From NCBI RefSeq assembly GCF_001632805.1, contig NZ_CP007220.1, forward strand, positions 3,534,001-3,598,000: 64,000 nucleotides of DNA, written 5' to 3'. This DNA is from Mycobacteroides chelonae CCUG 47445 (GTDB lineage Bacteria > Actinomycetota > Actinomycetes > Mycobacteriales > Mycobacteriaceae). The notes under the pieces were generated by a model that was given only the letters and a program-made list of their open reading frames with translations, made no database searches and was not told the origin of the DNA. Positions 34,764 to 42,792 of this stretch are shown piece by piece. Made by a program: the position numbers and the translations under genes. Each line of letters opens with the position of its first letter. Positions within the stretch are counted from its first letter, which is position 1.

Positions 34764-35240
34764 TTACACCGACAGGGGCGGGTGACACCAGGAGTAAAGG
34801 GCCGCAGCTTGTTTGGCCGCGTAGGCCATCGCCGGTCTGGAGCCGCGAGAGAGAACTGCGTGCGCCTCTTCGAGTAGGTCCCGTACGGGCCTCAGCAGCT
34901 GGTAGTCGATGCCGTTGGACCGCTCCGGCAGCGGTGGATGCTCGTCACGGGTTAATGACGCTTCGAAGGCCGCTGCCGTGTTCGGTGCGACCACACGACC
35001 TGCGAAGTACGCATCGACCATCTCATCGTCGGCGCGCATCTTCACCGCGTAGCGCCGGTACGCGTCAGCCTGCCATCGCATCAGATCCGTGAGCGCCTGA
35101 AGGCTCGCAGCATCCGGGGACGAAATCCCATAGCCCGCAGCATCATCGAGGAACACATCGAGCTGCCACGCCGCCATGTCATACAGGCCCGCGGCCAAGT
35201 CCAATCTCGACGGATCCAATCGCGGCTGCGGCCTGCTCAC
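34764..35240 (-). CDS. Helical protein of unknown function, last gene of ESX-type operon
   Basis: The 158-residue protein is alpha-helical with no signal peptide or membrane segment (LDLAAGLYDMAAWQLDVFLDDAAGYG, MRWQADAYRRYAVKMRADDEMVDAYFAG, LLRPVRDLLEEAHAVLSRGSRPAMAYAAKQAAALYSW). It starts 3 bp after the lipoprotein stop, so both are translated from one transcript. By position it could be an immunity or chaperone protein, but nothing in the sequence decides it. Confidence 0.72.
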   Translation of the reverse strand: MSRPQPRLDPSRLDLAAGLYDMAAWQLDVFLDDAAGYGISSPDAASLQALTDLMRWQADAYRRYAVKMRADDEMVDAYFAGRVVAPNTAAAFEASLTRDEHPPLPERSNGIDYQLLRPVRDLLEEAHAVLSRGSRPAMAYAAKQAAALYSWCHPPLSV

Positions 35241-35243
35241 AAG

Positions 35244-35645
35244 CTAGTCCGATCCCTGCTTGGTCCAGGTGATGGTGTTTCCCCTACCGACGTAACTCAT
35301 CGAAAGGGACGCGGGAGTGACATTCAGGGGGAAGTACACGAGATCGAGCGGAGGCTCCTTGAGCCACAGCACGCACTTATTGCCCTGACCGGACGGCGCT
35401 TCCTGCGGAGTTTTGTCCCAGCTGGTGAATTCCCAATGTCCCGGTGCCCCTTGTGCCAAGAGTGAGCCGTCCGCGGCGAGAGTGATCGTGCTCGAATCAT
35501 CAAGCCAGGTGCCGATGAACTGGTCACGGGTGTACTTGGAATCGCAGGCCGCTGCCGGTGGTTGCGCGGGCGCAGACGAGGACGCCTCGGGGGCATTGGA
35601 GCAACCCACCACTGCCAGCGCTACCAGAAGTACCAGTTGTCTCAT
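35244..35645 (-). CDS. Lipoprotein, candidate immunity protein
   Basis: The 133-residue protein has a short lipoprotein signal with lipobox AVVGC (Cys15). The mature part is beta-rich (FIGTWLDDSSTITLAADGSLLAQGAPGHWEFTSWD, KCVLWLKEPPLDLVYFPLNV) and has two further cysteines. Its ATG overlaps the stop of the WXG-GH19 gene by 4 bp (ATGA), so the two are translationally coupled. An outer-face lipoprotein paired with a cell-wall hydrolase is a typical place for an immunity protein; this is inference. Confidence 0.78.
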   Translation of the reverse strand: MRQLVLLVALAVVGCSNAPEASSSAPAQPPAAACDSKYTRDQFIGTWLDDSSTITLAADGSLLAQGAPGHWEFTSWDKTPQEAPSGQGNKCVLWLKEPPLDLVYFPLNVTPASLSMSYVGRGNTITWTKQGSD

Positions 35646-36688
35646 TTCCCAAGAACTCTCATCGCGTTGTCGAATACCACGGTGCGTCTGTCGAGCGCGT
35701 GATGGCCGCCGTTAACCATCTCGGTAATTTTGGTGATATTTCCAGTGTCTGCAACGGCATTGCCGTTGTGGGTGTTCCAATACCAGAGGGCTGATGTAAA
35801 TGCGTACTGCGGAGTTTCCAGTAACTCAGGGTTGCTGACGAAATCCACGCCGAAAGCATCGCTGATCTTCTGGTAGTTGTACTTACCAGTGACCTGAATG
35901 GCGCCACGGCCTTTGTATCGCACACCATCACCTGGCGACGTGTTCCCGAGGTCTTCGCGCCCCTCGTACTCAGCCCCCGACGCATACTCCTTGTACGTCG
36001 CGAAATGATCGGACTCGATGGCCACCTGCGATAGGAAAGCAGCCTGTCTGACAGGCGTGTTCATACCGCCCTGACGCATCATGTCATTAAGCGGGCCAAC
36101 AACTTCGTTGGCCTTCGCCTCGCTGATGTTGGGGTCGATTTCCATAAGCATTGCAACAGTCACCGGCGTATAACCGTCCGTGGGCGGCTGCTGAGGATCC
36201 TCCGGCATTCCGGTGGGCGCCACGGCGCGACGGATTGCCGCAGCGATGTCGTGGTCAAGTGCATTGGCGCGCTCCAGAATTCCCTTGAGCTCGGTCTCCT
36301 TATTGCCCCGGACCGTTTCCAGCATGAGGTCGCCGTGCACATCGCCAACGACCTTGCCATCGGGCGTGATCTGCCAGCCGAATTTCGCGACCTCACCTTT
36401 GAGCAGTTTGAAGTCCGTCACGACGCGACCGACTTGGTCGACGAGGGGCTCTAACGCATCTGTTACCGCACGAGTTTGTTTCTGCTGCTCGTCAATGTCG
36501 GTGCGGCGCTTACCGAGTTCATGACGCCAGGTATCGGCGGCATCGCCTCCCCACCCTTCCAGCGAGCGTTTGATGCCGTCGAGCGTGTCCCCAAGGTTGG
36601 CAAGTCTCTTGTGCTTGCCGAACATGACACCCAACAACTGGACGAGCGCGTTGGGATCCCACTTCTCCAGTTCGGCAACGCTGACCAT
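35642..36688 (-). CDS. WXG-type N-terminal domain fused to GH19 lysozyme/chitinase-like domain
   Basis: The 348-residue protein has two parts. Residues about 1-150 are helical with the WGG turn (W46-G48) of a WXG/LXG ESX substrate. Residues about 173-348 match GH19: VAIESDHF (Glu225, first catalytic acid), YEGREDLGNTSPGDGVRYKGRG (Glu242, second acid) and RGAIQVTGKYNY. GH19 enzymes cut chitin or, in bacteria and phages, peptidoglycan. The N-terminal part should direct it through a type VII secretion system. There is no signal peptide. It starts in a TGATG overlap with the WXG100 gene. Confidence 0.86.
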   Translation of the reverse strand: MVSVAELEKWDPNALVQLLGVMFGKHKRLANLGDTLDGIKRSLEGWGGDAADTWRHELGKRRTDIDEQQKQTRAVTDALEPLVDQVGRVVTDFKLLKGEVAKFGWQITPDGKVVGDVHGDLMLETVRGNKETELKGILERANALDHDIAAAIRRAVAPTGMPEDPQQPPTDGYTPVTVAMLMEIDPNISEAKANEVVGPLNDMMRQGGMNTPVRQAAFLSQVAIESDHFATYKEYASGAEYEGREDLGNTSPGDGVRYKGRGAIQVTGKYNYQKISDAFGVDFVSNPELLETPQYAFTSALWYWNTHNGNAVADTGNITKITEMVNGGHHALDRRTVVFDNAMRVLGK

Positions 36689-36990
36689 CAGTGTCCCCCA
36701 TCGGTCTTCGCGATGGTGTCGCGGCTGCGCTGATCCTGCGCGGTGAACTTACCGGCGGCTTCCTGCATCCAGGTACCCAGCCCGCCCAAGTTTCGGTGGA
36801 GCACGTCGCCCTGTTCCGACCAGGAGCCCTGCGCCTCGTTCAATGCTCGCGCCGATTCGCCGATCCATCCGCCAGCGGCCTCGGCAACACTGTCGACGTC
36901 ATGCGCATGATCCGCGCGGGAGTCGGTAACAGCATCAATCAGCGCCCACGCATGCCGGTTCACATCTTCGGGATTAACCTGAAGTGCCAC
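36688..36990 (-). CDS. WXG100-family protein
   Basis: Taking the GTG at 36990 (AGGAGG site 7 nt upstream) the product is exactly 100 residues. It has the helix-turn-helix plan of ESAT-6-like proteins, with the turn WIG in AAGGWIGESARALNEAQG and amphipathic helices on each side. Its stop shares one base with the start of the WXG-GH19 gene (TGATG). It is probably the heterodimer partner of that protein in type VII secretion. No clear YxxxD export motif follows, so the partner may supply the signal. Confidence 0.82.
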   Translation of the reverse strand: MALQVNPEDVNRHAWALIDAVTDSRADHAHDVDSVAEAAGGWIGESARALNEAQGSWSEQGDVLHRNLGGLGTWMQEAAGKFTAQDQRSRDTIAKTDGGH

Positions 36991-37039
36991 GCCCCACCCT
37001 CCTACCAAACACCGGAATTTGTCTGCGCTACAACGTATT

Positions 37040-38269
37040 TCACTCGAATTTCACGTCCCAGCCAAGGGCCTTGTAACGGCGCACTTCCCGCTCCCGTGCC
37101 GCCTTCTCGGCCTTCTCCTGCTCAGACCAGTCACCGATAACCCCCGGTGAAGCTGCTGGCATATCGCCCAAGAACTCATCGGTGTTGTCGTAATTGATCA
37201 GAATCTGCGGTGTCGCCTTCTCACCATCGTCCTCACCCTTGCCGCCGCGACCATGCGCGCCAGCGCCGCCCATCATCCCCATCGGGCCACCACCACGCAC
37301 ACCGGCAGCACCCACCGCCGCAGGGTTGATGCCCGACCCATTGCCGCCAGCGGCACCGCCCGGCAGACCCGCACCGCCGCGAAGCGCACTCAACCCGCCA
37401 GGCCCGCCAGCACCTGAACCGGACCCGCCGACGCCTGTGCCGGTGCCCGTTGACGATGGGGAGAATCCTGCCGCCGTCGTACTACCGATCGGCAGGCCGG
37501 AACCTCCAGAGCCAGAACCCAACCCTGAACCCGCACCACCGGAACCCGAACCAGCGCCCGATCCCGATCCCTGACCACCACCAGAACCGCTGCCCTGGCC
37601 ACCACCCTGACCTTGCCCCTGTCCAGCTCCAGCCTGCTTTGCATCACCGCCGGCCAGCTGCGGCTTGGTGTCCTTGTTGGCCAGTCCGTCGGTGGCGGGC
37701 GGGGTCTGGGTACCGCCACCGGAACCACCCCCGCTATTGCCTCCCCCGCCACCGTTGCCACCGCCCTGATCGCCGGGCATCGCCCCCAGCTGCTGCACAT
37801 CGGGGTCCGTCACCTTGGGACGGTCCGTCGACATCGGGTTGGTATACGTGCTTTGCGCCGCAGCACGAATCGCGTTGAGAGCCTGCTGCTTCTCGTCCTT
37901 CGAAGCGTTCTTGTCCGGCACCGGATAGCTGTTCGGAACCCGACTGGCCGCGATCAACGTCTCTCCATCCTGCTCCGCAGCCTGGCTCAGCTTCCCCGCC
38001 TCGGCCGCCAAACCGGTATCCGGGTCCGCGATCTTCTTGTAGGTGCGATCCACCGCGTCGTACGCCGAATTCGCAGCCTCACCCGACCATGACTCGGAAT
38101 CGAGCAGCTTGCTACGCACCTTCATCGCTGTATCTACCGAATCAGACACGGCCCCATAAACGGAGGTCCATCGGTCAGCTTCCGCTCGCGCCGACTCCAC
38201 ACCCAACCCAGTCAGCTTGGAGACGATCTCCTGATGCGACATCCCCTGCCAGCCATCATCAGCCATCAC
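37040..38269 (-). CDS. ESX-associated, PPE/Esp-like Gly-rich protein
   Basis: The 409-residue protein starts with a helical domain (about 1-135) containing the turn SWSG and, directly after it, YDAVD, a YxxxD-type export motif. Residues about 165-345 are a low-complexity Gly/Ser region (GGGQGSGSG and similar). The C-terminus is again ordered and charged (TPQILINYDNTDEFLGDM to EREVRRYKALGWDVKFE). This layout is that of EspB/EspE-like or PPE-like substrates. It starts 12 bp after the DUF3558 stop, so it is part of the operon. Two start codons in a row (GTG, ATG) are possible. Confidence 0.8.
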   Translation of the reverse strand: MMADDGWQGMSHQEIVSKLTGLGVESARAEADRWTSVYGAVSDSVDTAMKVRSKLLDSESWSGEAANSAYDAVDRTYKKIADPDTGLAAEAGKLSQAAEQDGETLIAASRVPNSYPVPDKNASKDEKQQALNAIRAAAQSTYTNPMSTDRPKVTDPDVQQLGAMPGDQGGGNGGGGGNSGGGSGGGTQTPPATDGLANKDTKPQLAGGDAKQAGAGQGQGQGGGQGSGSGGGQGSGSGAGSGSGGAGSGLGSGSGGSGLPIGSTTAAGFSPSSTGTGTGVGGSGSGAGGPGGLSALRGGAGLPGGAAGGNGSGINPAAVGAAGVRGGGPMGMMGGAGAHGRGGKGEDDGEKATPQILINYDNTDEFLGDMPAASPGVIGDWSEQEKAEKAAREREVRRYKALGWDVKFE

Positions 38270-38281
38270 TCACACCCCATT

Positions 38282-38890
38282 TCACTTCGGAAGAGTCGGC
38301 GCCACCGCAGTGGCTATCTGCTTGGATTTCGCGCACGCATCGGGCACATCTTTGGCTTCCTGGACATCCACAACCACCACGACAACAGCGACTGTTGCCT
38401 GTTGCGACGGCAGGATCACGGTGCAGGTAGGTACCGAAGCGACACGGCCCTGGTAAATCACTCCGTCAAGGCCGGCCACCGTGATGGGCTGAGGATTGGT
38501 GTACAGCTCAGGATCCAGGTAAGCCGACACCTTGGTGTTAGCGACCGTCAATTCCGCCGTCCAACCGCCACTGAGACCCTTCCATTGGCAGCCACGCAAC
38601 TGCGGATCCTGAGTGCCTACATCGGTCACCTTCGCCGAATCCAAACCCCAAGAGCGAATCTGCTCAGCTGAATAGCCAAAGCACGGGTCGTAACTCGTGC
38701 CGTCATTCCAATGGCTCGGCGGCGGATGCGGGGCCGTCAATGTGCTCGATACCTGAGGTTGCGAACTCGCGGTGGCCGAGGCCGAAGGCGGCACTGAACT
38801 GGTGCTGTCCGCCGGCTTCGTAATGCCCGTCGATGTCGAGCAGCCAGCCATCAAAAGCGCCGCCGCGCACGCTAAGCCCATCCGCATCAT
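38282..38890 (-). CDS. DUF3558 family lipoprotein
   Basis: The 202-residue protein has a lipoprotein signal (MGLACAAALLMAGC) and, after a Ser/Thr/Pro linker, the DUF3558 domain: SYDPCFGYSAEQIRSWGLD and LRGCQWKGLSG with four conserved cysteines, including PTCTVILP and PDACAKSKQ. DUF3558 lipoproteins are common in mycobacteria and often accompany ESX genes; the role is unknown. Its start shares one base with the stop of the gene upstream. Confidence 0.87.
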   Translation of the reverse strand: MMRMGLACAAALLMAGCSTSTGITKPADSTSSVPPSASATASSQPQVSSTLTAPHPPPSHWNDGTSYDPCFGYSAEQIRSWGLDSAKVTDVGTQDPQLRGCQWKGLSGGWTAELTVANTKVSAYLDPELYTNPQPITVAGLDGVIYQGRVASVPTCTVILPSQQATVAVVVVVVDVQEAKDVPDACAKSKQIATAVAPTLPK

Positions 38891-39285
38891 CAGTACTTCA
38901 CCGTCGCCGTTCCGTCCTTGTACGGGTTTATACGCCCAGCGTTGCGTTCCTCGGTGTTGCGAAACAACATCTCCGTAGCGATGAAGTGGTCTGCGTGACT
39001 CTTGTAATGGGTGGAGATTTTCTTCAGCGCATCGACGGCCGCTGCACGCTGCTGTGCGTAGTGCTGGGCCGCCGCCTGTCCAGAGGGCAGGTCCCCGAGC
39101 GCGAGTTGTTGTTCACGGCTCACCGCTGAAATCTGCGTCTCGACCAAGTCCCGGGCCCGCAGCATGTCCCCTGCGAGCTCCATGCCGTAGCCATCCTTGA
39201 ACTTCAAAGTGGTGCGGGCGGCCTCAGCGGCTTCCTGTCGAGCATCTTGGGACATTCCGTTGATGTCGAACTTGTACTCGCCCAC
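38890..39285 (-). CDS. Helical ESX-associated protein, first gene of the operon
   Basis: A GTG start gives 131 residues, almost all helical and without membrane segments (SQDARQEAAEAARTTLKF, LRARDLVETQISAVSREQQLAL, AAVDALKKISTHYKSHADHFIATEMLF). It looks like the two-helix proteins encoded with ESX toxins, without a clear WXG turn. It heads the seven-gene leftward operon whose products fit a type VII effector system. The promoter should lie in 39286-39500; a 20-bp repeat is at 39350-39369. Confidence 0.75.
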   Translation of the reverse strand: MGEYKFDINGMSQDARQEAAEAARTTLKFKDGYGMELAGDMLRARDLVETQISAVSREQQLALGDLPSGQAAAQHYAQQRAAAVDALKKISTHYKSHADHFIATEMLFRNTEERNAGRINPYKDGTATVKY

Positions 39286-39349
39286 GGTTCACCTCGCGTT
39301 TCATCGTCACAACTTTCGTTCACTAGATACGACGACACTAGAGCCAATC

Positions 39350-39369
39350 CGGTTCCAACAATTTTCAAC
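39350..39369. repeat. Direct repeat, right copy, upstream of the ESX-type operon
   Basis: This 20-bp sequence matches 34722-34741 at 19 of 20 positions, and neighbouring bases are similar (GAGC before, TTGG after). The two copies enclose the seven-gene operon with little extra DNA. Confidence 0.7.
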
Positions 39370-39520
39370 GAATTTGGCAGTCCCAGTAATCGCCACGATC
39401 AACACCTGACATCCCTTCCGTCCACCTGTACAGACGTAGGCCTGTGAAACGACAGTGATCGATCTCGATCGGGAGTAGGTTCCCCTCACCACAAGCAAGA
39501 TCACGCGGAGGTTTAGGGCA

Positions 39521-39715
39521 ATGAAGCTAAGAGTCCGTGCGGTCGCTGGCGCATTCATCGGAGGAGTCGCCATCAGAAACCCCGGTTACAGACCAGCGCC
39601 GCCGTGCACGCCGTCCGTGTTTGGCGCCAGAACCTCACGCCCACCGAGAGGTGCTGCGTCCAGGGCAGATACTCGGGCGAAAATACAGTTCCGGGCCCTC
39701 ACCGGCGCCTGCTGA
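39521..39715 (+). pseudogene. Possible remnant of a secreted protein gene
   Basis: A good ribosome site (CGGAGG) precedes an ATG encoding MKLRVRAVAGAFIGGVAI, which resembles the start of a signal peptide. The remaining codons (to 64 residues) are Arg/Pro-rich and not protein-like. A truncated gene whose 3' part was replaced by the next locus is the simplest reading. Confidence 0.28.
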
Positions 39716-39777
39716 CGCGCTACTTCGAGAGGTGTCGCAGGCCGCCAGCATCGTCTCACTCGACCGAGAGGACCACC

Positions 39778-40965
39778 ATGCGACGTGACCAACTCCCAGC
39801 GGCCAAGCGAGGGGTGGATCTGCTGCTGGCTTACCTTAAAGGCCTTGCGAACGATTTCGACGACGCGCTCAGCGCAAAGGACGTCGATGTTTGCGAAAGT
39901 TGCGCCGACCCGATGATGTATGTGGCGACGATTCTCGCTCGGCAGTTGCGCGACGCCAACAGCTGCACTGTCGCTAGCGCTTTGGCCTCGGCGCGTAATC
40001 ATGTTGACGCCCAATTTTCAGATACCGATGTCGACAATGTCACGCAGTTCATTTCAGGATTGATTTCCGGACGGCTGCCAGACCCCATATCGACCGGAAC
40101 AATCATGGTTGCGCTGGTAGCACGAGACCTGGCCGTCGGCGCGGCCACCGAGATCGCGAACCTAGAGAACACACACGTGAACGCAGTCGTAGCCAAACTC
40201 CGCGTGGCGCTTACTGAACAGGATGATTCGGTTCAACTCTCGGATCGCGCAGGTGCAGACGCGGCATCCGAGGAGTACGCCGCCGATATCAACATGTGCG
40301 AGGCCAGGCGACAAGCAGCATTCAAGATCGCCAATCATTGGAACGATGCAGCGAACGTCCTGCACGCCGCCGCGCTAGAAGACGAGCTATCCGACGCTGC
40401 GCGAGACACTCTAGAAGCGCTATCGCTGATGACTGTCACTTGCGCTGCGCTTACCTGCGGCATGTACCAACTTGCAGACCATGGCAATCTCTATCCAGCA
40501 TCTGCGCTTCTACGGCAGCTCGTAGAAGCAGAATTCATCATGTGGCGATTTGCACAGGATGTAAACAGTATGGCGGCCTGGCTAAATTCTACCGAGGAAG
40601 ACCGCCGAACGGCATGGCGACCATCTGTAATATATCGCGACAAGAATAACGAATACCGCCAAAAGGATTACGCTGGACATTGCGAACTCTGCGGCCATCC
40701 CACTCCAATCGGCGCTCGCATCGCCGCCGGCGTTCAGTCTTTCATTCCGTTGGCTAGCCTTTTTTCTGATGAAATCCATCATTCGAGAGATGCATGGCAA
40801 CACCTGATGCAGGCAGCCGGGTCAACCGACGCCCGGTTCGGCACTCAAACAGTGGCCAACTTAGCGGTAGTCGACTCTGCATTTGAAACCACGCTATTCG
40901 ACCACAAAGCAGTTGATCTGTATGGATACGCCACTGGATACTTTTCCGATCCGATAGACGGATAG
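39778..40965 (+). CDS. Helical protein of unknown function with a Cys pair
   Basis: The ATG at 39778 (MRRDQLPAAKRG) gives 395 residues; in-frame codons upstream are not protein-like. The protein is predicted largely helical. ASALLRQLVEAEFIMWRFAQDVNSMAAWL and a later DEIHHSRDAWQHLM segment resemble DUF5677/AbiV-like proteins, but only loosely. HCELCGHPTP (about residue 300) is a CxxC that could bind zinc. It is followed after 17 bp by the next plus gene. Because it sits beside ESX genes in a mobile element it may be a cargo or defence gene, but no function is assigned. Confidence 0.7.
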   Translation: MRRDQLPAAKRGVDLLLAYLKGLANDFDDALSAKDVDVCESCADPMMYVATILARQLRDANSCTVASALASARNHVDAQFSDTDVDNVTQFISGLISGRLPDPISTGTIMVALVARDLAVGAATEIANLENTHVNAVVAKLRVALTEQDDSVQLSDRAGADAASEEYAADINMCEARRQAAFKIANHWNDAANVLHAAALEDELSDAARDTLEALSLMTVTCAALTCGMYQLADHGNLYPASALLRQLVEAEFIMWRFAQDVNSMAAWLNSTEEDRRTAWRPSVIYRDKNNEYRQKDYAGHCELCGHPTPIGARIAAGVQSFIPLASLFSDEIHHSRDAWQHLMQAAGSTDARFGTQTVANLAVVDSAFETTLFDHKAVDLYGYATGYFSDPIDG

Positions 40966-40982
40966 CGACAGTTAGGCACTCA

Positions 40983-41732
40983 ATGAGCATCCTCGACACC
41001 GTAGAACCATGGCTCAAAGGCGCAGTTGGGCCGGCGGTCGGATACGGGCTCGGATTAGCAACCCCGTATGGACGAAAGCTATTGCGGCTGGCCAGAAAAC
41101 AGCCTGACCTCCAGATTCACGTCGAACACGATCCCGCGATCATCTTCGCGAACGCCCCGCACAACACAGTCGGTTGCCCGATGTTCGTTCCAGGCTCGAC
41201 CGACAGTCTCAACCCAGGGGGTGTTCGCGACGCGTTCTCAATACGCCAGTGGGCGGTTGACCATGATGGAATCCCTGCTGGAACGGATTCGGTCGAGGTC
41301 ACGCTTACGGCCTGGGAAGAAGTGGACGCAATCGTCGATGCCGTGACCGTCAACTGCCGCGAAATTTCGATACCGGCTGGGATCATCGTAAGTGGGGTCG
41401 TTGGCGGCGCCAGTATCGAAAGGCGAAGACTCGACATAGAGCTCTCATCATTCGGTCCGTGCGCTAAATACGTTGCAGTGAATGATGACTCGACAAATTT
41501 TTCGTTCAAGCTGTCAAGTGGAGGCACCGCCAAAATCTACATGAACGTAATAGAGGCCCCGTGGAGCGACGAGCGAGAACGCGCATACGAATGGACCGTT
41601 GATCTGCATCTTCTCGTGAACAACAAACGTAGGAGTATAACTATCGGCGACAACGGCAAGCCGTTCGAATTCGTTCGGGCGCCTGGAGGTGCAACTGTGC
41701 TGTGGACCGGCAGCGGCTGGCAACAGTCATGA
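40983..41732 (+). CDS. Protein of unknown function with hydrophobic N-terminus
   Basis: The 249-residue protein begins with a hydrophobic/amphipathic helix (AVGPAVGYGLGLATPYGRKLLRLA), followed by a beta-rich body (VEVTLTAWEEVDAIVDAVTVNCREISIPAGIIVSGVVGG; ERRRLDIELSSFGPCAKYVAV). There are two cysteines but no known motif. It starts 17 bp after the 395-residue gene. The codon usage is less GC-rich than the chromosomal flanks. Confidence 0.65.
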   Translation: MSILDTVEPWLKGAVGPAVGYGLGLATPYGRKLLRLARKQPDLQIHVEHDPAIIFANAPHNTVGCPMFVPGSTDSLNPGGVRDAFSIRQWAVDHDGIPAGTDSVEVTLTAWEEVDAIVDAVTVNCREISIPAGIIVSGVVGGASIERRRLDIELSSFGPCAKYVAVNDDSTNFSFKLSSGGTAKIYMNVIEAPWSDERERAYEWTVDLHLLVNNKRRSITIGDNGKPFEFVRAPGGATVLWTGSGWQQS

Positions 41733-41927
41733 CCCCCGTCGCGAGTTGGTTTGCCGTCGCCTCGCAATCCGGTAAACGGCGGATTTCGTTTCAGGAGGCG
41801 GCTTTCGGCTTCATGAGCAGTACCCATAGCCAAGTCGGAATCGCCCAACGGAGTCACAACAACACCACTAGCGTGACTCGACCACTGAGATACTCCCTCC
41901 AAGATATGAATCACCGAGGAGGGCACG

Positions 41928-42488
41928 ATGCTTGACCCTGATGTGTGGGGCACTGTTGCCGACTGGGCTGGCGCTCTGCTGACCGGACTATCAGTGCTGG
42001 CGGCAGTGGTCTATTACGTCTTCGACCGTCAGCGTGAACGACGCGCGCAAGCTGGGTCAGTGCTGGTCTGGCTACACCCGTACGAACATGGCCCGCCCGA
42101 ACTAAAGATGATGAATCTGTCCGGCAAGCCACTGTTCGATCATGGTTTCCTTGTCATGTCTCGCCCCAGAAGACAGATCGCCAAGAAGGCGACTCAGCGT
42201 TGGAAGCACAACAAGATGTTCGCATGGCCGGAAAATGACACTTTCTCGCACCACGATCGACATACGCTCCTAAATTTTCACGACGGAAGCGAGCTCCATT
42301 TCAGCCCTGGCGAGATCGTGGCCTACCACCCCCAGCTTCAATTCAACTCAGCTGTCTACGACTACTACGCATACTTCCGCGACATCTCAGGCCAGTACTG
42401 GGTGACTGACGCTCGCACCCAACGACTTGTCAGTAGTTGGAAGCGAAGGCGTCTCGATATCGGCCCCGCAGGGTTGGACGCCTCCTAA
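41928..42488 (+). CDS. Single-pass membrane protein of unknown function
   Basis: The 186-residue protein has an N-terminal membrane helix (about residues 10-30, WAGALLTGLSVLAAVVYYVF) and a cytosolic domain with MMNLSGKPLFDHGFLVMSRPRRQ and FHDGSELHFSPGEIVAYHPQLQFN. A GGAGGG site precedes the ATG. This architecture (one helix, then a small beta domain) is common in phage- and island-encoded proteins of unknown role. It is the last clear gene before the right end of the element. The preceding gap 41733-41927 shows nothing. Confidence 0.68.
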   Translation: MLDPDVWGTVADWAGALLTGLSVLAAVVYYVFDRQRERRAQAGSVLVWLHPYEHGPPELKMMNLSGKPLFDHGFLVMSRPRRQIAKKATQRWKHNKMFAWPENDTFSHHDRHTLLNFHDGSELHFSPGEIVAYHPQLQFNSAVYDYYAYFRDISGQYWVTDARTQRLVSSWKRRRLDIGPAGLDAS

Positions 42489-42560
42489 GCCCCCAGCCTC
42501 CAAATTCGAGTTCAGAGTCCGCGAAGGATATTTCCGAACGGGGGCAGGGAACGAAGGCGA

Positions 42561-42749
42561 TCAACTGGCTGGCAGTCGGCGACCTACACACGGTGTCCGC
42601 GGCATAACTGCAGTCGCTTCGAGGCTGCGAACAAGCGCAACGAACACTTCGGCTGGGACTCGGGCGCTATCCGTCTGCCGCGCCAACTGTTTCCAATCCG
42701 CTATCGAATACTCGTTAGCAACCCTAATGTTCCCAACAGTGTTGCCCAC
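42561..42749 (-). CDS. Possible small protein beside attR
   Basis: A GTG start gives 62 residues; SIADWKQLARQTDSARVPAEVFVALVRSLEATAV is protein-like, the ends less so. It begins 7 bp inside the terminator hairpin at the right end of the element. It could be an excision or regulatory protein by position, but nothing identifies it. Confidence 0.33.
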   Translation of the reverse strand: MGNTVGNIRVANEYSIADWKQLARQTDSARVPAEVFVALVRSLEATAVMPRTPCVGRRLPAS

Positions 42750-42755
42750 CCAATG

Positions 42756-42792
42756 AAGACGGCCCCCGGAGTCAGACTCCGAGGGCCGTCTT
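42756..42792 (-). terminator. Element-supplied terminator for tRNA-fMet
   Basis: AAGACGGCCC (42756-42765) pairs with GGGCCGTCTT (42783-42792), with an inner CGGAGT/ACTCCG stem and a CAG loop. It touches the att core, placing it just beyond the tRNA 3' end on the minus strand, the same position the terminator at 28106-28136 held before insertion. Confidence 0.8.

Noticed and set aside
37200-37760. Repetitive GC-rich tract resembling a satellite or CRISPR-like repeat
   Set aside because: It is the Gly/Ser-rich coding part of the PPE/Esp-like gene; no regular spacer-repeat period exists.
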